DNA of 45,363 bases from the NCBI RefSeq assembly GCF_013177735.1, contig NZ_WOEZ01000125.1, positions 1-45,363 on the forward strand, written 5' to 3'. This DNA is from Paraburkholderia elongata. GTDB taxonomy: Bacteria; Pseudomonadota; Gammaproteobacteria; Burkholderiales; Burkholderiaceae. Positions 32,988 through 41,561 of the stretch are shown here, piece by piece. The position numbers and the translations under genes were made by a program. The notes beneath the pieces are model-generated. The model had not been told where the DNA came from and ran no database searches. It was given only the letters and a program-made list of their open reading frames with translations. Positions within the stretch are counted from its first letter, which is position 1, and every line of letters begins with the position of its first letter.

Positions 32988-35273
32988 TCAGGCGCGCACG
33001 CAATCGACGAAGTATTCGATGCGCCCGTTGATGGTTTCGCCGACAAGCCCGTGGATATCCGTGTGGAAACCCGGGAAGCGTTCGTTGAACTCGCGCGCGA
33101 AACGCAAATAGTTGACGATGGTCTTGTTGAAGCGTTCGCCCGGAATCAGCAGCGGAATGCCCGGCGGATACGGCGTCAACAGGATCGACGTGACGCGGCC
33201 TTCGAGTTCGTCGATCGGTACCCGGTCGATCTCGCGGTGCGCGAGCTTGGCGAACGCATCCGACGGCTTCATCGCCGGTTCCATGCTCGACAGGTACATC
33301 TCCGTCGTGAGGCGCGCAATGTCGTTCGCACGGTAGACGCTGTGGATCTGCTGGCACAGCTCACGCAAACCGACACGCTCGTACATCGGATGATGCGCAA
33401 CGAATTTGGGCAGCACGCGCCACAGCGGCTGGTTGTTGTCGTAGTCGTCCTTGAACTGCTGGAGTTCGGTGACCATCGAGTTCCAACGGCCCTTGGTGAT
33501 GCCGATCGTGAACATGATGAAGAACGAATACAGGCCGGTCTTTTCGACGATGATGCCGTGCTCGGCCAGATACTTCGTGACGATCGCAGCCGGAATGCCG
33601 GTCTCGCCGAAGCCGCCGTCCATGTCCAGACCCGGCGTGACGATGGTCGCCTTGATCGGGTCAAGCATGTTGAAGCCATCGGCAAGCGAGCCGAAACCGT
33701 GCCACGCGTCGTTCGGGCGCAGCATCCAGTCTTCGCGTGAGCCGATGCCTTCTTCCGCGAACGTCTCCGGGCCCCACACCTTGAAGAACCAGTCGTCGCC
33801 GTACTCGGCGTCGACCTTGCTCATCGCGCGGCGGAAGTCGAGCGCTTCGGCAATCGACTCTTCAACCAGAGCCGTGCCGCCCGGTGCTTCCATCATCGCC
33901 GCGGCCACGTCGCACGAGGCGATGATCGCGTACTGCGGGCTGGTCGATGTGTGCATCAGATACGCTTCGTTGAAGCGATGCTTGTCGAAGCGGCTGTTCT
34001 TCGAATCCTGCACGACGATCTGCGAAGCCTGCGAAATACCCGCCAGCAGCTTGTGCGTGGAGTGCGTCGCGAACACCAGTGCGCCGATGCGCGGACGGCC
34101 GGCGCCGATCGCGTGCATGTCCTGATAGAACTCGTGGAACTCGGCGTGCGGCAGCCACGCTTCGTCGAAATGCAAAGTATCGAGCCAATCGCCGAGCATC
34201 TCCTTAATCATCTCGACGTTGTAGATCACGCCGTCGTAAGTGCTCTGCGTAATGGTCAGAATACGTGGCTTGAGATTCGGGTTTTTCGCGAGCGCTTCGC
34301 GCGCGAACGGATTCGCCAAGATCTTCTTCTTGATGTTTTCCGGCTCGAATTCGCTGCGCGGAATCGGACCGATGATGCCGAAGTTATTGCGCGTGGGCGT
34401 GAGGAAGACCGGAATCGCGCCGGTCATGGTGATCGCGTGCAGGATCGACTTGTGGCAGTTGCGGTCCACCAGCACGATGTCGCCCGGCGCAACCGTGCCA
34501 TGCCAGACGATCTTGTTCGAGGTCGACGTGCCGTTGGTCACGAAGAACACGTGGTCGGCGCTGAAGATGCGCGCCGCATTGCGTTCGGAGGCCGCAATCG
34601 GGCCAGTGTGGTCGAGTAGCTGACCGAGTTCGTCGACGGCGTTACACACGTCGGCGCGCAACATGTTCTCGCCGAAGAACTGGTGGAACATCTGGCCAAG
34701 CGGGCTCTTCAGGAACGCGACGCCGCCCGAGTGCCCCGGGCAATGCCAGGAATAGGAGCCTTCGTCCGCGTACTGCACCAGTTCCTTAAAGAACGGCGGC
34801 GCGAGCGAATCCAGATACACCTTGGTTTCGCGGATGATGTGGCGCGCGACGAACTCCGGCGTGTCCTCGAACATGTGGATGAAGCCATGCAGTTCGCGCA
34901 GGATGTCGTTCGGCAGGTGGCGCGAGGTGCGCGTTTCGCCGTACAGGAAGATCGGAATATCGGCGTTGCGGCGGCGCACTTCAGTCACGAACGCGCGCAA
35001 TGCGACGATCGCGGCAGCCAGTTCCGGCGTCTCGCCTTCCACCACGACGTTATCGACGTACGGCAGCAGTTCGTCGTCGTCGATCGAGAGGATGAAGCAC
35101 GACGCGCGGCTCGATTGCTGCGCGAACGAAGTCAGGTCGCCGTAGCTCGTCAACCCGAGCACTTCCGCGCCTTCTTTCTCGATAGCTTCGGCCAGAGCCC
35201 GGATGCCGGAACCCGAGATGTTCTCGGAGCGGAAATCTTCGTCGATGATGACGACGGGGAAACGAAACTTCAT
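32988..35273 (-). CDS. PLP-dependent arginine/lysine/ornithine decarboxylase
   Basis: 761 residues, the large inducible-type group (AdiA/LdcI/SpeF). An N-terminal wing domain (FPVVIIDEDFRSENISGSG) is followed by the PLP core with FVTNGTSTSNKIVWHG, the Asp-containing HFDEAWLPHAEF and the lysine that binds PLP in ATHSTHKL (K408). The C-terminal domain begins near residue 600. It decarboxylates a basic amino acid in polyamine synthesis or acid resistance. Which substrate cannot be told by eye. ATG 35273 is chosen over 35306 because it opens the family sequence and has GGAG 9 bases upstream; 35306 lies inside a terminator-like hairpin. DUF1311 follows. Confidence 0.9.
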   Translation of the reverse strand: MKFRFPVVIIDEDFRSENISGSGIRALAEAIEKEGAEVLGLTSYGDLTSFAQQSSRASCFILSIDDDELLPYVDNVVVEGETPELAAAIVALRAFVTEVRRRNADIPIFLYGETRTSRHLPNDILRELHGFIHMFEDTPEFVARHIIRETKVYLDSLAPPFFKELVQYADEGSYSWHCPGHSGGVAFLKSPLGQMFHQFFGENMLRADVCNAVDELGQLLDHTGPIAASERNAARIFSADHVFFVTNGTSTSNKIVWHGTVAPGDIVLVDRNCHKSILHAITMTGAIPVFLTPTRNNFGIIGPIPRSEFEPENIKKKILANPFAREALAKNPNLKPRILTITQSTYDGVIYNVEMIKEMLGDWLDTLHFDEAWLPHAEFHEFYQDMHAIGAGRPRIGALVFATHSTHKLLAGISQASQIVVQDSKNSRFDKHRFNEAYLMHTSTSPQYAIIASCDVAAAMMEAPGGTALVEESIAEALDFRRAMSKVDAEYGDDWFFKVWGPETFAEEGIGSREDWMLRPNDAWHGFGSLADGFNMLDPIKATIVTPGLDMDGGFGETGIPAAIVTKYLAEHGIIVEKTGLYSFFIMFTIGITKGRWNSMVTELQQFKDDYDNNQPLWRVLPKFVAHHPMYERVGLRELCQQIHSVYRANDIARLTTEMYLSSMEPAMKPSDAFAKLAHREIDRVPIDELEGRVTSILLTPYPPGIPLLIPGERFNKTIVNYLRFAREFNERFPGFHTDIHGLVGETINGRIEYFVDCVRA

Positions 35274-35285
35274 GGGGCGATTCTC

Positions 35286-35323
35286 CAAAAAGAACGACCG
35301 CTGCATTTGACTAAGCAGCGGTC
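35286..35323 (-). terminator. Terminator-like hairpin touching the decarboxylase ribosome-binding site
   Basis: GACCGCTGC and its complement (35296-35304 / 35315-35323) form a perfect 9-bp stem, loop 10 nt. On the minus strand it is followed by GTTCTTTTT and then directly by the GGAG Shine-Dalgarno of the decarboxylase gene. It lies 34 bases after the dcd stop, so it ends dcd transcripts or attenuates read-through. Confidence 0.75.
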
Positions 35324-35357
35324 ACCCGAATAGCTGGTGGGTCAGTGCTGCCGGGCG

Positions 35358-35927
35358 TCACGTCTTGGGCAACGTGACGCCGTGCTGACCTTGATATTTG
35401 CCGCCGCGATCCGCGTACGACGTTTCACAAATCTCGTCGCTTTCGAAAAACAGCACTTGAGCGACGCCTTCGTTCGCGTAGATTTTCGCAGGCAAAGGTG
35501 TCGTATTCGAGAATTCGAGCGTGACATGCCCTTCCCATTCCGGCTCGAACGGCGTCACGTTGACGATGATCCCGCAACGCGCATACGTGGATTTGCCCAG
35601 ACACACGGTCAGGACGCTGCGCGGAATGCGGAAATACTCGACGGTGCGGGCCAGCGCGAACGAATTCGGCGGGATGATGCAGACATCGCCCTTGAAGTCG
35701 ACAAACGACTTCTCGTCAAAGTTCTTCGGATCGACGATGGTCGAGTTGATGTTGGTGAAGATCTTGAATTCGTCGGCGCAGCGGATGTCGTAGCCGTAGC
35801 TCGACGTGCCGTAGCTGACAATCTTCCGGCCGTCTTCGGAGACGCGGACCTGATCTGGCGCAAACGGCTCGATCATATTGTGCGACTCGGCCATGCGCCG
35901 GATCCACTTGTCGGATTTGATAGTCAT
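35358..35927 (-). CDS. dcd: dCTP deaminase
   Basis: 189 residues, normal family length. Motifs seen are SYGYDIRCADEF, PNSFALARTVEYFRIP, GKSTYARCGIIVNVTPFEPEWEGH (core STYARCGI with the catalytic Arg and nearby Glu in EPEWEGHVTLE) and the C-terminal GVAQVLFF. It converts dCTP to dUTP in pyrimidine deoxynucleotide synthesis as a homotrimer. ATG 35927 opens the typical MTIKSDKWIRRMA start. A 7-bp hairpin (36006-36027) lies in its upstream region. It is followed by a terminator-like hairpin before the decarboxylase. Confidence 0.95.
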   Translation of the reverse strand: MTIKSDKWIRRMAESHNMIEPFAPDQVRVSEDGRKIVSYGTSSYGYDIRCADEFKIFTNINSTIVDPKNFDEKSFVDFKGDVCIIPPNSFALARTVEYFRIPRSVLTVCLGKSTYARCGIIVNVTPFEPEWEGHVTLEFSNTTPLPAKIYANEGVAQVLFFESDEICETSYADRGGKYQGQHGVTLPKT

Positions 35928-36005
35928 AGGTGAACGCTGTTCGACTTGAGTGACAGGTGTGTGACGAGGGTGTGACGGATAACAACCCGGTGTAAGTTCC
36001 GGGCC

Positions 36006-36027
36006 GGGCGCCGTCGGCTAGGCGCCC
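36006..36027. other. GC-rich hairpin upstream of dcd
   Basis: GGGCGCC (36006-36012) / GGCGCCC (36021-36027), loop 8 nt, in the 250-bp gap between dcd and the SodC-like gene. There is no T run on either strand. The rest of the gap shows nothing recognisable. Confidence 0.45.
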
Positions 36028-36177
36028 CCAACGAAAGGCGCTTATTTTACGCGATCAGGAGAATGCTGCTGCGGGCATGGCCTGAGAGCCGTCCGTGGCC
36101 CCCCCAAAAGGCTTGCTGCAAGGCCATTCAAACGGCTAAACACTTGCGGCGGATGGGACCCGCCACCTGCGCCGCCC

Positions 36178-36711
36178 TCACTGGCGAATCAACCCGCATG
36201 CAAGCGCGGGGCCTGCGCCATGCTGCGGATACGCATAAGGGTCGGTCGCGTCGTGATGCAGCAGCACAGCGCGTTGCAACACCGAGCGGATACCGTCGAG
36301 CGACACGTCCGGTGCAACGATGAAGCCGGTGGCCACACCATTCGCGTCCGCGTGGATGTTGCCGAGATCGCCTTCGACCCGGGCACCTGCTTTCAGACGC
36401 TCGGCTGCCGGCGAGAACACCTGGCCGGCGCTGGAGCCGTCGGCGGCATTGCAGTCGCCGCGCTCATGCACTTGCAATGCGTGGTCGCTATCGGGCGGCA
36501 AGCCCGCGAGATTGTAGGTGACCTGCACGCCGTCCGAACGCTCGATGAACGTTACAAGGCCGCGCGCCTGATTGCCCACGGTGGGCAGCAACTGCGCATC
36601 GGCTCGCTTTTCCTGTGGTCTCAGGAACGTGCTACAGCCGCATAACAGCATGCTACTGGCAGCCAGGACGATGAACGCATGCACCGCCTGCCCGTCGATT
36701 CGTTTTCCCAT
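36178..36711 (-). CDS. SodC-fold lipoprotein lacking most metal ligands
   Basis: 177 residues. A lipobox LCGC at 23-26 follows a hydrophobic signal, so it is probably a lipoprotein. The rest follows Cu/Zn superoxide dismutase (VHERGDC, GDLGNIHAD, ALACGLI). Compared with SodC, however, the first Cu-binding His is Q80, the bridging His is V98, the Zn His before GDL is V112, the KHG histidine is missing and the guiding Arg before ACG is A169. H82, D115, H152 and the C87/C172 disulfide pair remain. It should therefore fold like SodC without normal dismutase activity. ATG 36711 has AGAGGA 5 bases upstream. Confidence 0.85.
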   Translation of the reverse strand: MGKRIDGQAVHAFIVLAASSMLLCGCSTFLRPQEKRADAQLLPTVGNQARGLVTFIERSDGVQVTYNLAGLPPDSDHALQVHERGDCNAADGSSAGQVFSPAAERLKAGARVEGDLGNIHADANGVATGFIVAPDVSLDGIRSVLQRAVLLHHDATDPYAYPQHGAGPALACGLIRQ

Positions 36712-36842
36712 GCGATCCTCTTGCCGACCTGGCGGCCGCCCCTGCGGCCGCCGAGCCGAACTTGTGAAGTCGACATGATACCGCGAGACCAGGCGCAAAT
36801 TGACGCCTTGGCCCCGCTTTGGCCCCTCATCCGAACGGCTAC

Positions 36843-37931
36843 TCAGGTGTTCTGGACAACGATGCTGGGAAACTTCGAGGTCATGTCGCGAGCCCGTTCG
36901 GCGATATGGATCGCAACCTTGCGCGCGATCGACCGGTAGATCCCGGCGATACGTCCATCTGGGTCCGCCACGACGGTGGGTTTGCCCGAGTCGGCCTGCT
37001 CACGGATGGCGATATCGAGCGGCAGGCTGCCGAGCACGTCGACGCCGTATTCCTTGCTCATCCGCTCGCCGCCACCCGCGCCGAAGATATGCTCTTCGTG
37101 GCCGCAATTCGAGCAGATATGCATACCCATATTCTCGACGATGCCGAGGATCGGAATGCCGACCTTCTCGAACATCTTGAGGCCCTTCTTCGCGTCGAGC
37201 AGCGCGATGTCCTGCGGCGTCGTGACGATCACGGCGCCCGTCACCGGCACGCGCTGCGACAAGGTCAGCTGAATGTCGCCGGTACCCGGCGGCATGTCGA
37301 CGATCAGGTAGTCGAGATCTTGCCAGTTGGTCTGCCGCAGCAGCTGTTCGAGCGCTGAGGTGGCCATCGGGCCGCGCCACACCATCGGGTTGTCCTGCTC
37401 GATCAGAAAGCCGATCGAGTTGGCCTGCAAGCCGTGGCCGGTCATCGGGTTCATCGACTTTTCGTCGGGTGATTCGGGACGGCCGACAATCCCAAGCATC
37501 ATCGGCAGCGAGGGGCCGTAGATATCCGCATCGAGGATGCCGACCGACGCGCCTTCGCTCGCCAGTGCCAGCGCGAGGTTCACGGCGGTCGTGCTCTTGC
37601 CGACCCCGCCTTTGCCCGACGCCACCGCGACGATGTTTTTAACGTTCGGCAATAGTTTGACGCCGCGTTGCACGGTGTGCGCAGCGATGTTCTGGGACAC
37701 CTCGACGCGTGCGTTCGCCACGCCGGGAACGGCCTTCAGCGCGTCGGCGAATTGCGTGCGGACCGCTTCAAATTGCCGTTTGGCCGGATAGCCGAGTACC
37801 ACCTCGAGGCTGACCGTGTGACCCTCCACGGCCACGTTCTTAACGTTTTTGGCAGCCACGTAGGGCTTGCCCGTGTTGGGGTCAGTGACGGCCGCGAGGG
37901 CAGCGTCGACCAAAGCCCGATCGATACTCAT
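36843..37931 (-). CDS. apbC: Iron-sulfur cluster carrier ATPase ApbC/Mrp
   Basis: 362 residues. An N-terminal DUF59/MIP18-like domain (to about residue 90) precedes a deviant Walker A SGKGGVGKSTT (105-115), ILDADIYGPSLPMMLG, DYLIVDMPPGTGD and the cluster-binding C-x-x-C in HICSNCGHEEH. It carries or delivers Fe-S clusters in the cytoplasm. ATG 37931 is preferred (GGAG 5 bases upstream) over an in-frame GTG at 37937. It is divergent from the OmpA-type gene and near metG, an arrangement common in betaproteobacteria. Confidence 0.94.
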   Translation of the reverse strand: MSIDRALVDAALAAVTDPNTGKPYVAAKNVKNVAVEGHTVSLEVVLGYPAKRQFEAVRTQFADALKAVPGVANARVEVSQNIAAHTVQRGVKLLPNVKNIVAVASGKGGVGKSTTAVNLALALASEGASVGILDADIYGPSLPMMLGIVGRPESPDEKSMNPMTGHGLQANSIGFLIEQDNPMVWRGPMATSALEQLLRQTNWQDLDYLIVDMPPGTGDIQLTLSQRVPVTGAVIVTTPQDIALLDAKKGLKMFEKVGIPILGIVENMGMHICSNCGHEEHIFGAGGGERMSKEYGVDVLGSLPLDIAIREQADSGKPTVVADPDGRIAGIYRSIARKVAIHIAERARDMTSKFPSIVVQNT

Positions 37932-38262
37932 TGACACTCCGTGGGGAACACTTGCGGCGCGGCGGAATCCAAGTTTCGGGCACGCGCCGGAATTTGAAAA
38001 AAATTGTTAGGCACCATTGCTAAAACCAGGCGCGCCATGCACCCTTCGGGCAGGCGGAACGCCATGGGGTCGCATCGCTGCGTACTTCAGTCATCATTGT
38101 AGTGGCTGGCGCCAAGCCTTGCCGGAAGACCCTTCTCCACTGTCGGACCGGGACCAGGGAAGACGCAGGATTCTCGTATTGTCGACTTGCGCGCTTTACG
38201 GCCGTCACGTCCGGCGTATAGATTTATCGCTTCCACCTGCTTCACTCAAGAGGAATCAAAAA
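37932..38262. other. Divergent apbC / OmpA-type intergenic region
   Basis: 331 bp holding the 5' regions of two divergent genes. A plus-strand frame opens at 38017 but only extends the OmpA-type gene upstream of its signal peptide, so it is not taken as coding. No promoter or operator stands out. Confidence 0.4.
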
Positions 38263-38916
38263 ATGAATGCAAAAATCATGACTCGCCTTGCCGTTTTCGC
38301 CGTTGCTGGCTCGTTGCTGGCAGGCTGCGCATCCCAACAAGGCACTGACACGGCCGTCGGCACGGGCGTGGGCGCCGCCACCGGCGCGGCGATCGGCGCG
38401 ATCTTCGGCGGCGGCAAGGGCGCGGCGATCGGCGCGGGCGCCGGCGCAGCGGTCGGCGGCATCACCGGCTACAACTGGCAAGCCATTCACAACAAGCTGT
38501 CGGGCGCCACCAAGGGCACCGGCACGCAGATCACCGAACAGCCGGACGGCTCACTCAAGCTGAACATCCCGAGCTCGGTCACGTTCGACACCAACAGCTA
38601 CGCGGTCAAGCCGTCTTTCACGCCGGTGCTGGATCAGCTGACGCAGACCATGCAGCAGAATCCGGAACTGATCGCCCAGGTAATCGGCTACACGGATAGC
38701 ACGGGTCAGCCGGCTTACAACCAGACACTGTCTGTCAACCGCGCGGAAAGCGTGACGGGCTATCTGGGGCAACGCGGCGTCGCGCCGCAACGCCTGTCGG
38801 CAAGCGGCATGGGCCAGAACCAGCCGGTCGCTGACAACAACACCGAAGCCGGCCGTGCAGCAAACCGTCGCGTGGAAATCTATCTGCGCGCCACGGCTCA
38901 ACACGCCACGCAATAA
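38263..38916 (+). CDS. OmpA-family lipoprotein with glycine zipper (YiaD-like)
   Basis: 217 residues. Signal peptide and lipobox LAGC end near residue 23. A glycine-zipper segment, GVGAATGAAIGAIFGGGKGA, is followed by a second GAGAGAAVGG run. The C-terminal OmpA-like peptidoglycan-binding domain runs from about residue 105 (VTFDTNSYAVKP, then GYTDSTGQPAYNQTLSVNRA and the conserved NRRVEIYL end). It probably tethers the outer membrane to peptidoglycan. ATG 38263 has AGAGGA 8 bases upstream; earlier in-frame starts would bury the signal peptide. Confidence 0.9.
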   Translation: MNAKIMTRLAVFAVAGSLLAGCASQQGTDTAVGTGVGAATGAAIGAIFGGGKGAAIGAGAGAAVGGITGYNWQAIHNKLSGATKGTGTQITEQPDGSLKLNIPSSVTFDTNSYAVKPSFTPVLDQLTQTMQQNPELIAQVIGYTDSTGQPAYNQTLSVNRAESVTGYLGQRGVAPQRLSASGMGQNQPVADNNTEAGRAANRRVEIYLRATAQHATQ

Positions 38917-39309
38917 GGGCGCAAGCCTGAAAGAGGAAGAAGCAACCGGGCGCCAGGCTCTTGCCAATGTTTCCACCGGCGTCCGGCAAGCCGTAAAAAG
39001 CGGAGGAAAGAAAATCTCGCTCGAGAACGAAAAAAATTTCGAACTCTGCCGGAAATCCGCGGTCTGTCTCTACGGTACGTGGCTGGCGAAGCCGCCGCGT
39101 CACCATTCTCCTCTTGTCGTTGTTGCTCCGGGGTTAATAGCCCCGGTTTTTTTTTGGGCGCTCGGTTTTCGCCCCGCAGGAAATCCCCTTGGGGACACAC
39201 CGTCCTGCCCCGGCACCGACCCAGCCGCGGCCTAGGTGGCCCAGCCCGCGCCGGGCGCCTGCCCTGCTAGAATCAACGTTTCGTCCCATCGCAGGCTCCC
39301 ACCATCCTT
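38917..39309. other. OmpA-type / metG intergenic region
   Basis: 393 bp, no gene seen. It contains the terminator at 39128 and, closer to metG, a TAGAAT (39268-39273) that could be a -10 box, with no convincing -35. Confidence 0.4.
39128..39155 (+). terminator. Terminator upstream of metG
   Basis: CCGGGG (39128-39133) / CCCCGG (39141-39146) with a 7-nt loop and nine T residues. It is 211 bases after the OmpA-type stop, so the message would have a long 3' tail. Confidence 0.85.
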
Positions 39310-41445
39310 ATGTCAGCACCCGCAACCGATCTCTCCGCAGGCGCGCCGTCAGGCCGTCGCCAGGTCCTCGTCACGTCGGCCCTTCCGTATGCGAATGGGC
39401 AAATCCATATCGGCCATCTGGTCGAATATATCCAGACGGACATCTGGGTCCGGACGTTGCGAATGCACGGGCACGAGGTCTACTACGTGGGCGCCGACGA
39501 CACTCACGGCACGCCGGTCATGCTGCGCGCGGAAAAGGAAGGTCTGACGCCGAAGCAGCTGATCGACCGCGTCTGGCTGGAACACAAACGCGATTTCGAC
39601 AGCTTCGGGATTTCGTTCGACAATTACTACTCGACCGATTCCGAAGAGAATCGCGTGTTGAGCGAGTCGGTCTACCTTGCGCTCAAGGAAGCGGGCCTGA
39701 TCGAAGCGCGCGACATCGAACAGGCATATGACCCCGTCAAGGAAATGTTCCTGCCGGACCGTTTCATCAAGGGCGAATGCCCGAAGTGCGGCGCGAAGGA
39801 TCAATACGGCGACAGCTGCGAGGTATGCGGTTCGACTTACCTGCCTACCGAGCTGATCAACCCGTATTCGGTCGTCTCGGGCGCCACGCCGATTCGTAAG
39901 ACCTCGACGCACTATTTCTTCCGCCTGTCCGATCCGCGCTGCGAGAATTTCCTGCGCGCTTGGGTCAGCGGCCTCGCGCAGCCGGAAGCCACCAACAAGA
40001 TGCGCGAATGGCTCGGCGACGCCGGCGAAGCCAAGCTCGCCGACTGGGATATTTCGCGCGACGCGCCGTATTTCGGCTTCGAAATTCCGGGCGCGCCGGG
40101 CAAATATTTCTACGTGTGGCTGGACGCACCGGTCGGCTATTACGCGAGCTTCAAGAACCTGGCCGTTAAGCGCGGCCTCGACTTCGACGCGTGGATTCGC
40201 AAGGGTTCGACCGCCGAGCAGTACCACTTCATCGGCAAAGACATTCTGTATTTCCACACGCTGTTCTGGCCGGCCATGCTCGAATTCTCGGGTCATCGCA
40301 CGCCGACCAACGTGTTCGCGCACGGCTTCCTGACGGTGGACGGCGCGAAGATGTCGAAGTCGCGCGGCACGTTCATCACCGCGCAAAGCGTGATCGACAC
40401 GGGCCTGAATCCGGAATGGCTGCGCTACTACTTCGCCGCCAAGCTGAACAGCACGATGGAAGACCTCGACCTGAACCTCGACGACTTCCAGGCGCGTGTG
40501 AACAGCGACCTGGTCGGCAAGTACGTGAACATCGCGAGCCGCGCGGCCGGCTTCCTGATCAAGCGTTTCGAGGGTCGCGTGCAAGACAGCGCCATGCAGC
40601 ACCCGCTGCTCGCCACGCTGCGCGCCGCCGTGCCGCAAATCGCCGCGAATTATGAGGCGCGCGAGTACAACCGGGCGCTGCGCCAGACCATGGAACTGGC
40701 CGACGCGGTCAATGCGTACGTCGACACTTCCAAGCCGTGGGATCAGGCGAAGGACCCGGCTAGTGCGGTCGCGTTGCACGAAACCTGCAGCGTGAGCATC
40801 GAGGCGTTCCGTCTGCTGTCGCTGGCGCTCAAGCCGGTGTTGCCGAAGCTGGCGGAAGCGGTCGAAGCCTTCCTCGGCATCGAGCCGCTGGTGTGGGCCG
40901 ACGCGAACGTGCCGCTCTCGTCCACGCGCCCGATCAACGCATACAAGCACCTGATGACGCGCGTCGATCCGAAGCAGATCGAAGCGCTCATCGCAGCGAA
41001 TCGCGACTCGCTGCAAGCCACGCCGGAAGCTGCGGCGCCGGTGGATGCGAAGGCCAAGTCGAAGGCTGCGAAAGCAGCCGCCGCCGATAAGGATGAAACG
41101 CCCGGCATCATCTCGATCGACGACTTCGCCAAGATCGATCTGCGCATCGCGAAGATCGTCGACTGCAAGGCGGTGGACGGCTCGGACAAGCTCCTGCAAC
41201 TGACGCTCGACGTCGGCGAAGAGAAGACGCGTAACGTGTTCTCGGGCATCAAGTCGGCCTATCAGCCGGAGCAACTGATCGGCAAGCTGACGGTGATGGT
41301 CGCGAACCTCGCACCGCGCAAGATGAAGTTCGGCCTGTCCGAAGGGATGGTGCTGGCGGCCTCGGCAACTGACGAGAAAGCCGAACCGGGCCTCTACGTC
41401 CTCGAACCGGATAGCGGCGCGAAGCCGGGCATGCGCGTGAAATAA
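39310..41445 (+). CDS. metG: Methionyl-tRNA synthetase
   Basis: 711 residues. The class I signature HIGH is at 33-36, the zinc knuckle is CPKCGAKDQYGDSCEVCG and KMSKS is at 347-351. An Ala/Lys-rich linker (about residues 570-595) leads to a C-terminal EMAP/Trbp111 tRNA-binding domain (IDDFAKIDLRIAKIVDCKAV) that allows dimerisation. It charges tRNA-Met. ATG 39310 is upstream of a normal N-terminus extended by about 16 residues, with no obvious strong Shine-Dalgarno. It ends at a strong bidirectional terminator. Confidence 0.97.
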   Translation: MSAPATDLSAGAPSGRRQVLVTSALPYANGQIHIGHLVEYIQTDIWVRTLRMHGHEVYYVGADDTHGTPVMLRAEKEGLTPKQLIDRVWLEHKRDFDSFGISFDNYYSTDSEENRVLSESVYLALKEAGLIEARDIEQAYDPVKEMFLPDRFIKGECPKCGAKDQYGDSCEVCGSTYLPTELINPYSVVSGATPIRKTSTHYFFRLSDPRCENFLRAWVSGLAQPEATNKMREWLGDAGEAKLADWDISRDAPYFGFEIPGAPGKYFYVWLDAPVGYYASFKNLAVKRGLDFDAWIRKGSTAEQYHFIGKDILYFHTLFWPAMLEFSGHRTPTNVFAHGFLTVDGAKMSKSRGTFITAQSVIDTGLNPEWLRYYFAAKLNSTMEDLDLNLDDFQARVNSDLVGKYVNIASRAAGFLIKRFEGRVQDSAMQHPLLATLRAAVPQIAANYEAREYNRALRQTMELADAVNAYVDTSKPWDQAKDPASAVALHETCSVSIEAFRLLSLALKPVLPKLAEAVEAFLGIEPLVWADANVPLSSTRPINAYKHLMTRVDPKQIEALIAANRDSLQATPEAAAPVDAKAKSKAAKAAAADKDETPGIISIDDFAKIDLRIAKIVDCKAVDGSDKLLQLTLDVGEEKTRNVFSGIKSAYQPEQLIGKLTVMVANLAPRKMKFGLSEGMVLAASATDEKAEPGLYVLEPDSGAKPGMRVK

Positions 41446-41474
41446 AGCGCGCGGCGTCGAACGCTGCGGGTATC

Positions 41475-41514
41475 AAAAAAAACGGCACGCTTTAAAAGGC
41501 GTGCCGTTTTTTTT
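41475..41514. terminator. Bidirectional terminator between metG and tamB
   Basis: An 8-bp GC-rich stem (ACGGCACGC core, 41483-41490 with 41499-41506) is extended by A8/T8, loop TTTAAAAG. It works on both strands for the convergent metG and tamB. Confidence 0.92.
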
Positions 41515-41561
41515 GTGCCGTGGCGTTGCTCAGACCACGGCCACCGCCGTCACCTCCATCA

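Noticed and set aside
39349..41274. 641-codon minus-strand frame opposite metG
   Set aside because: Antisense shadow of metG caused by high GC; no family features.
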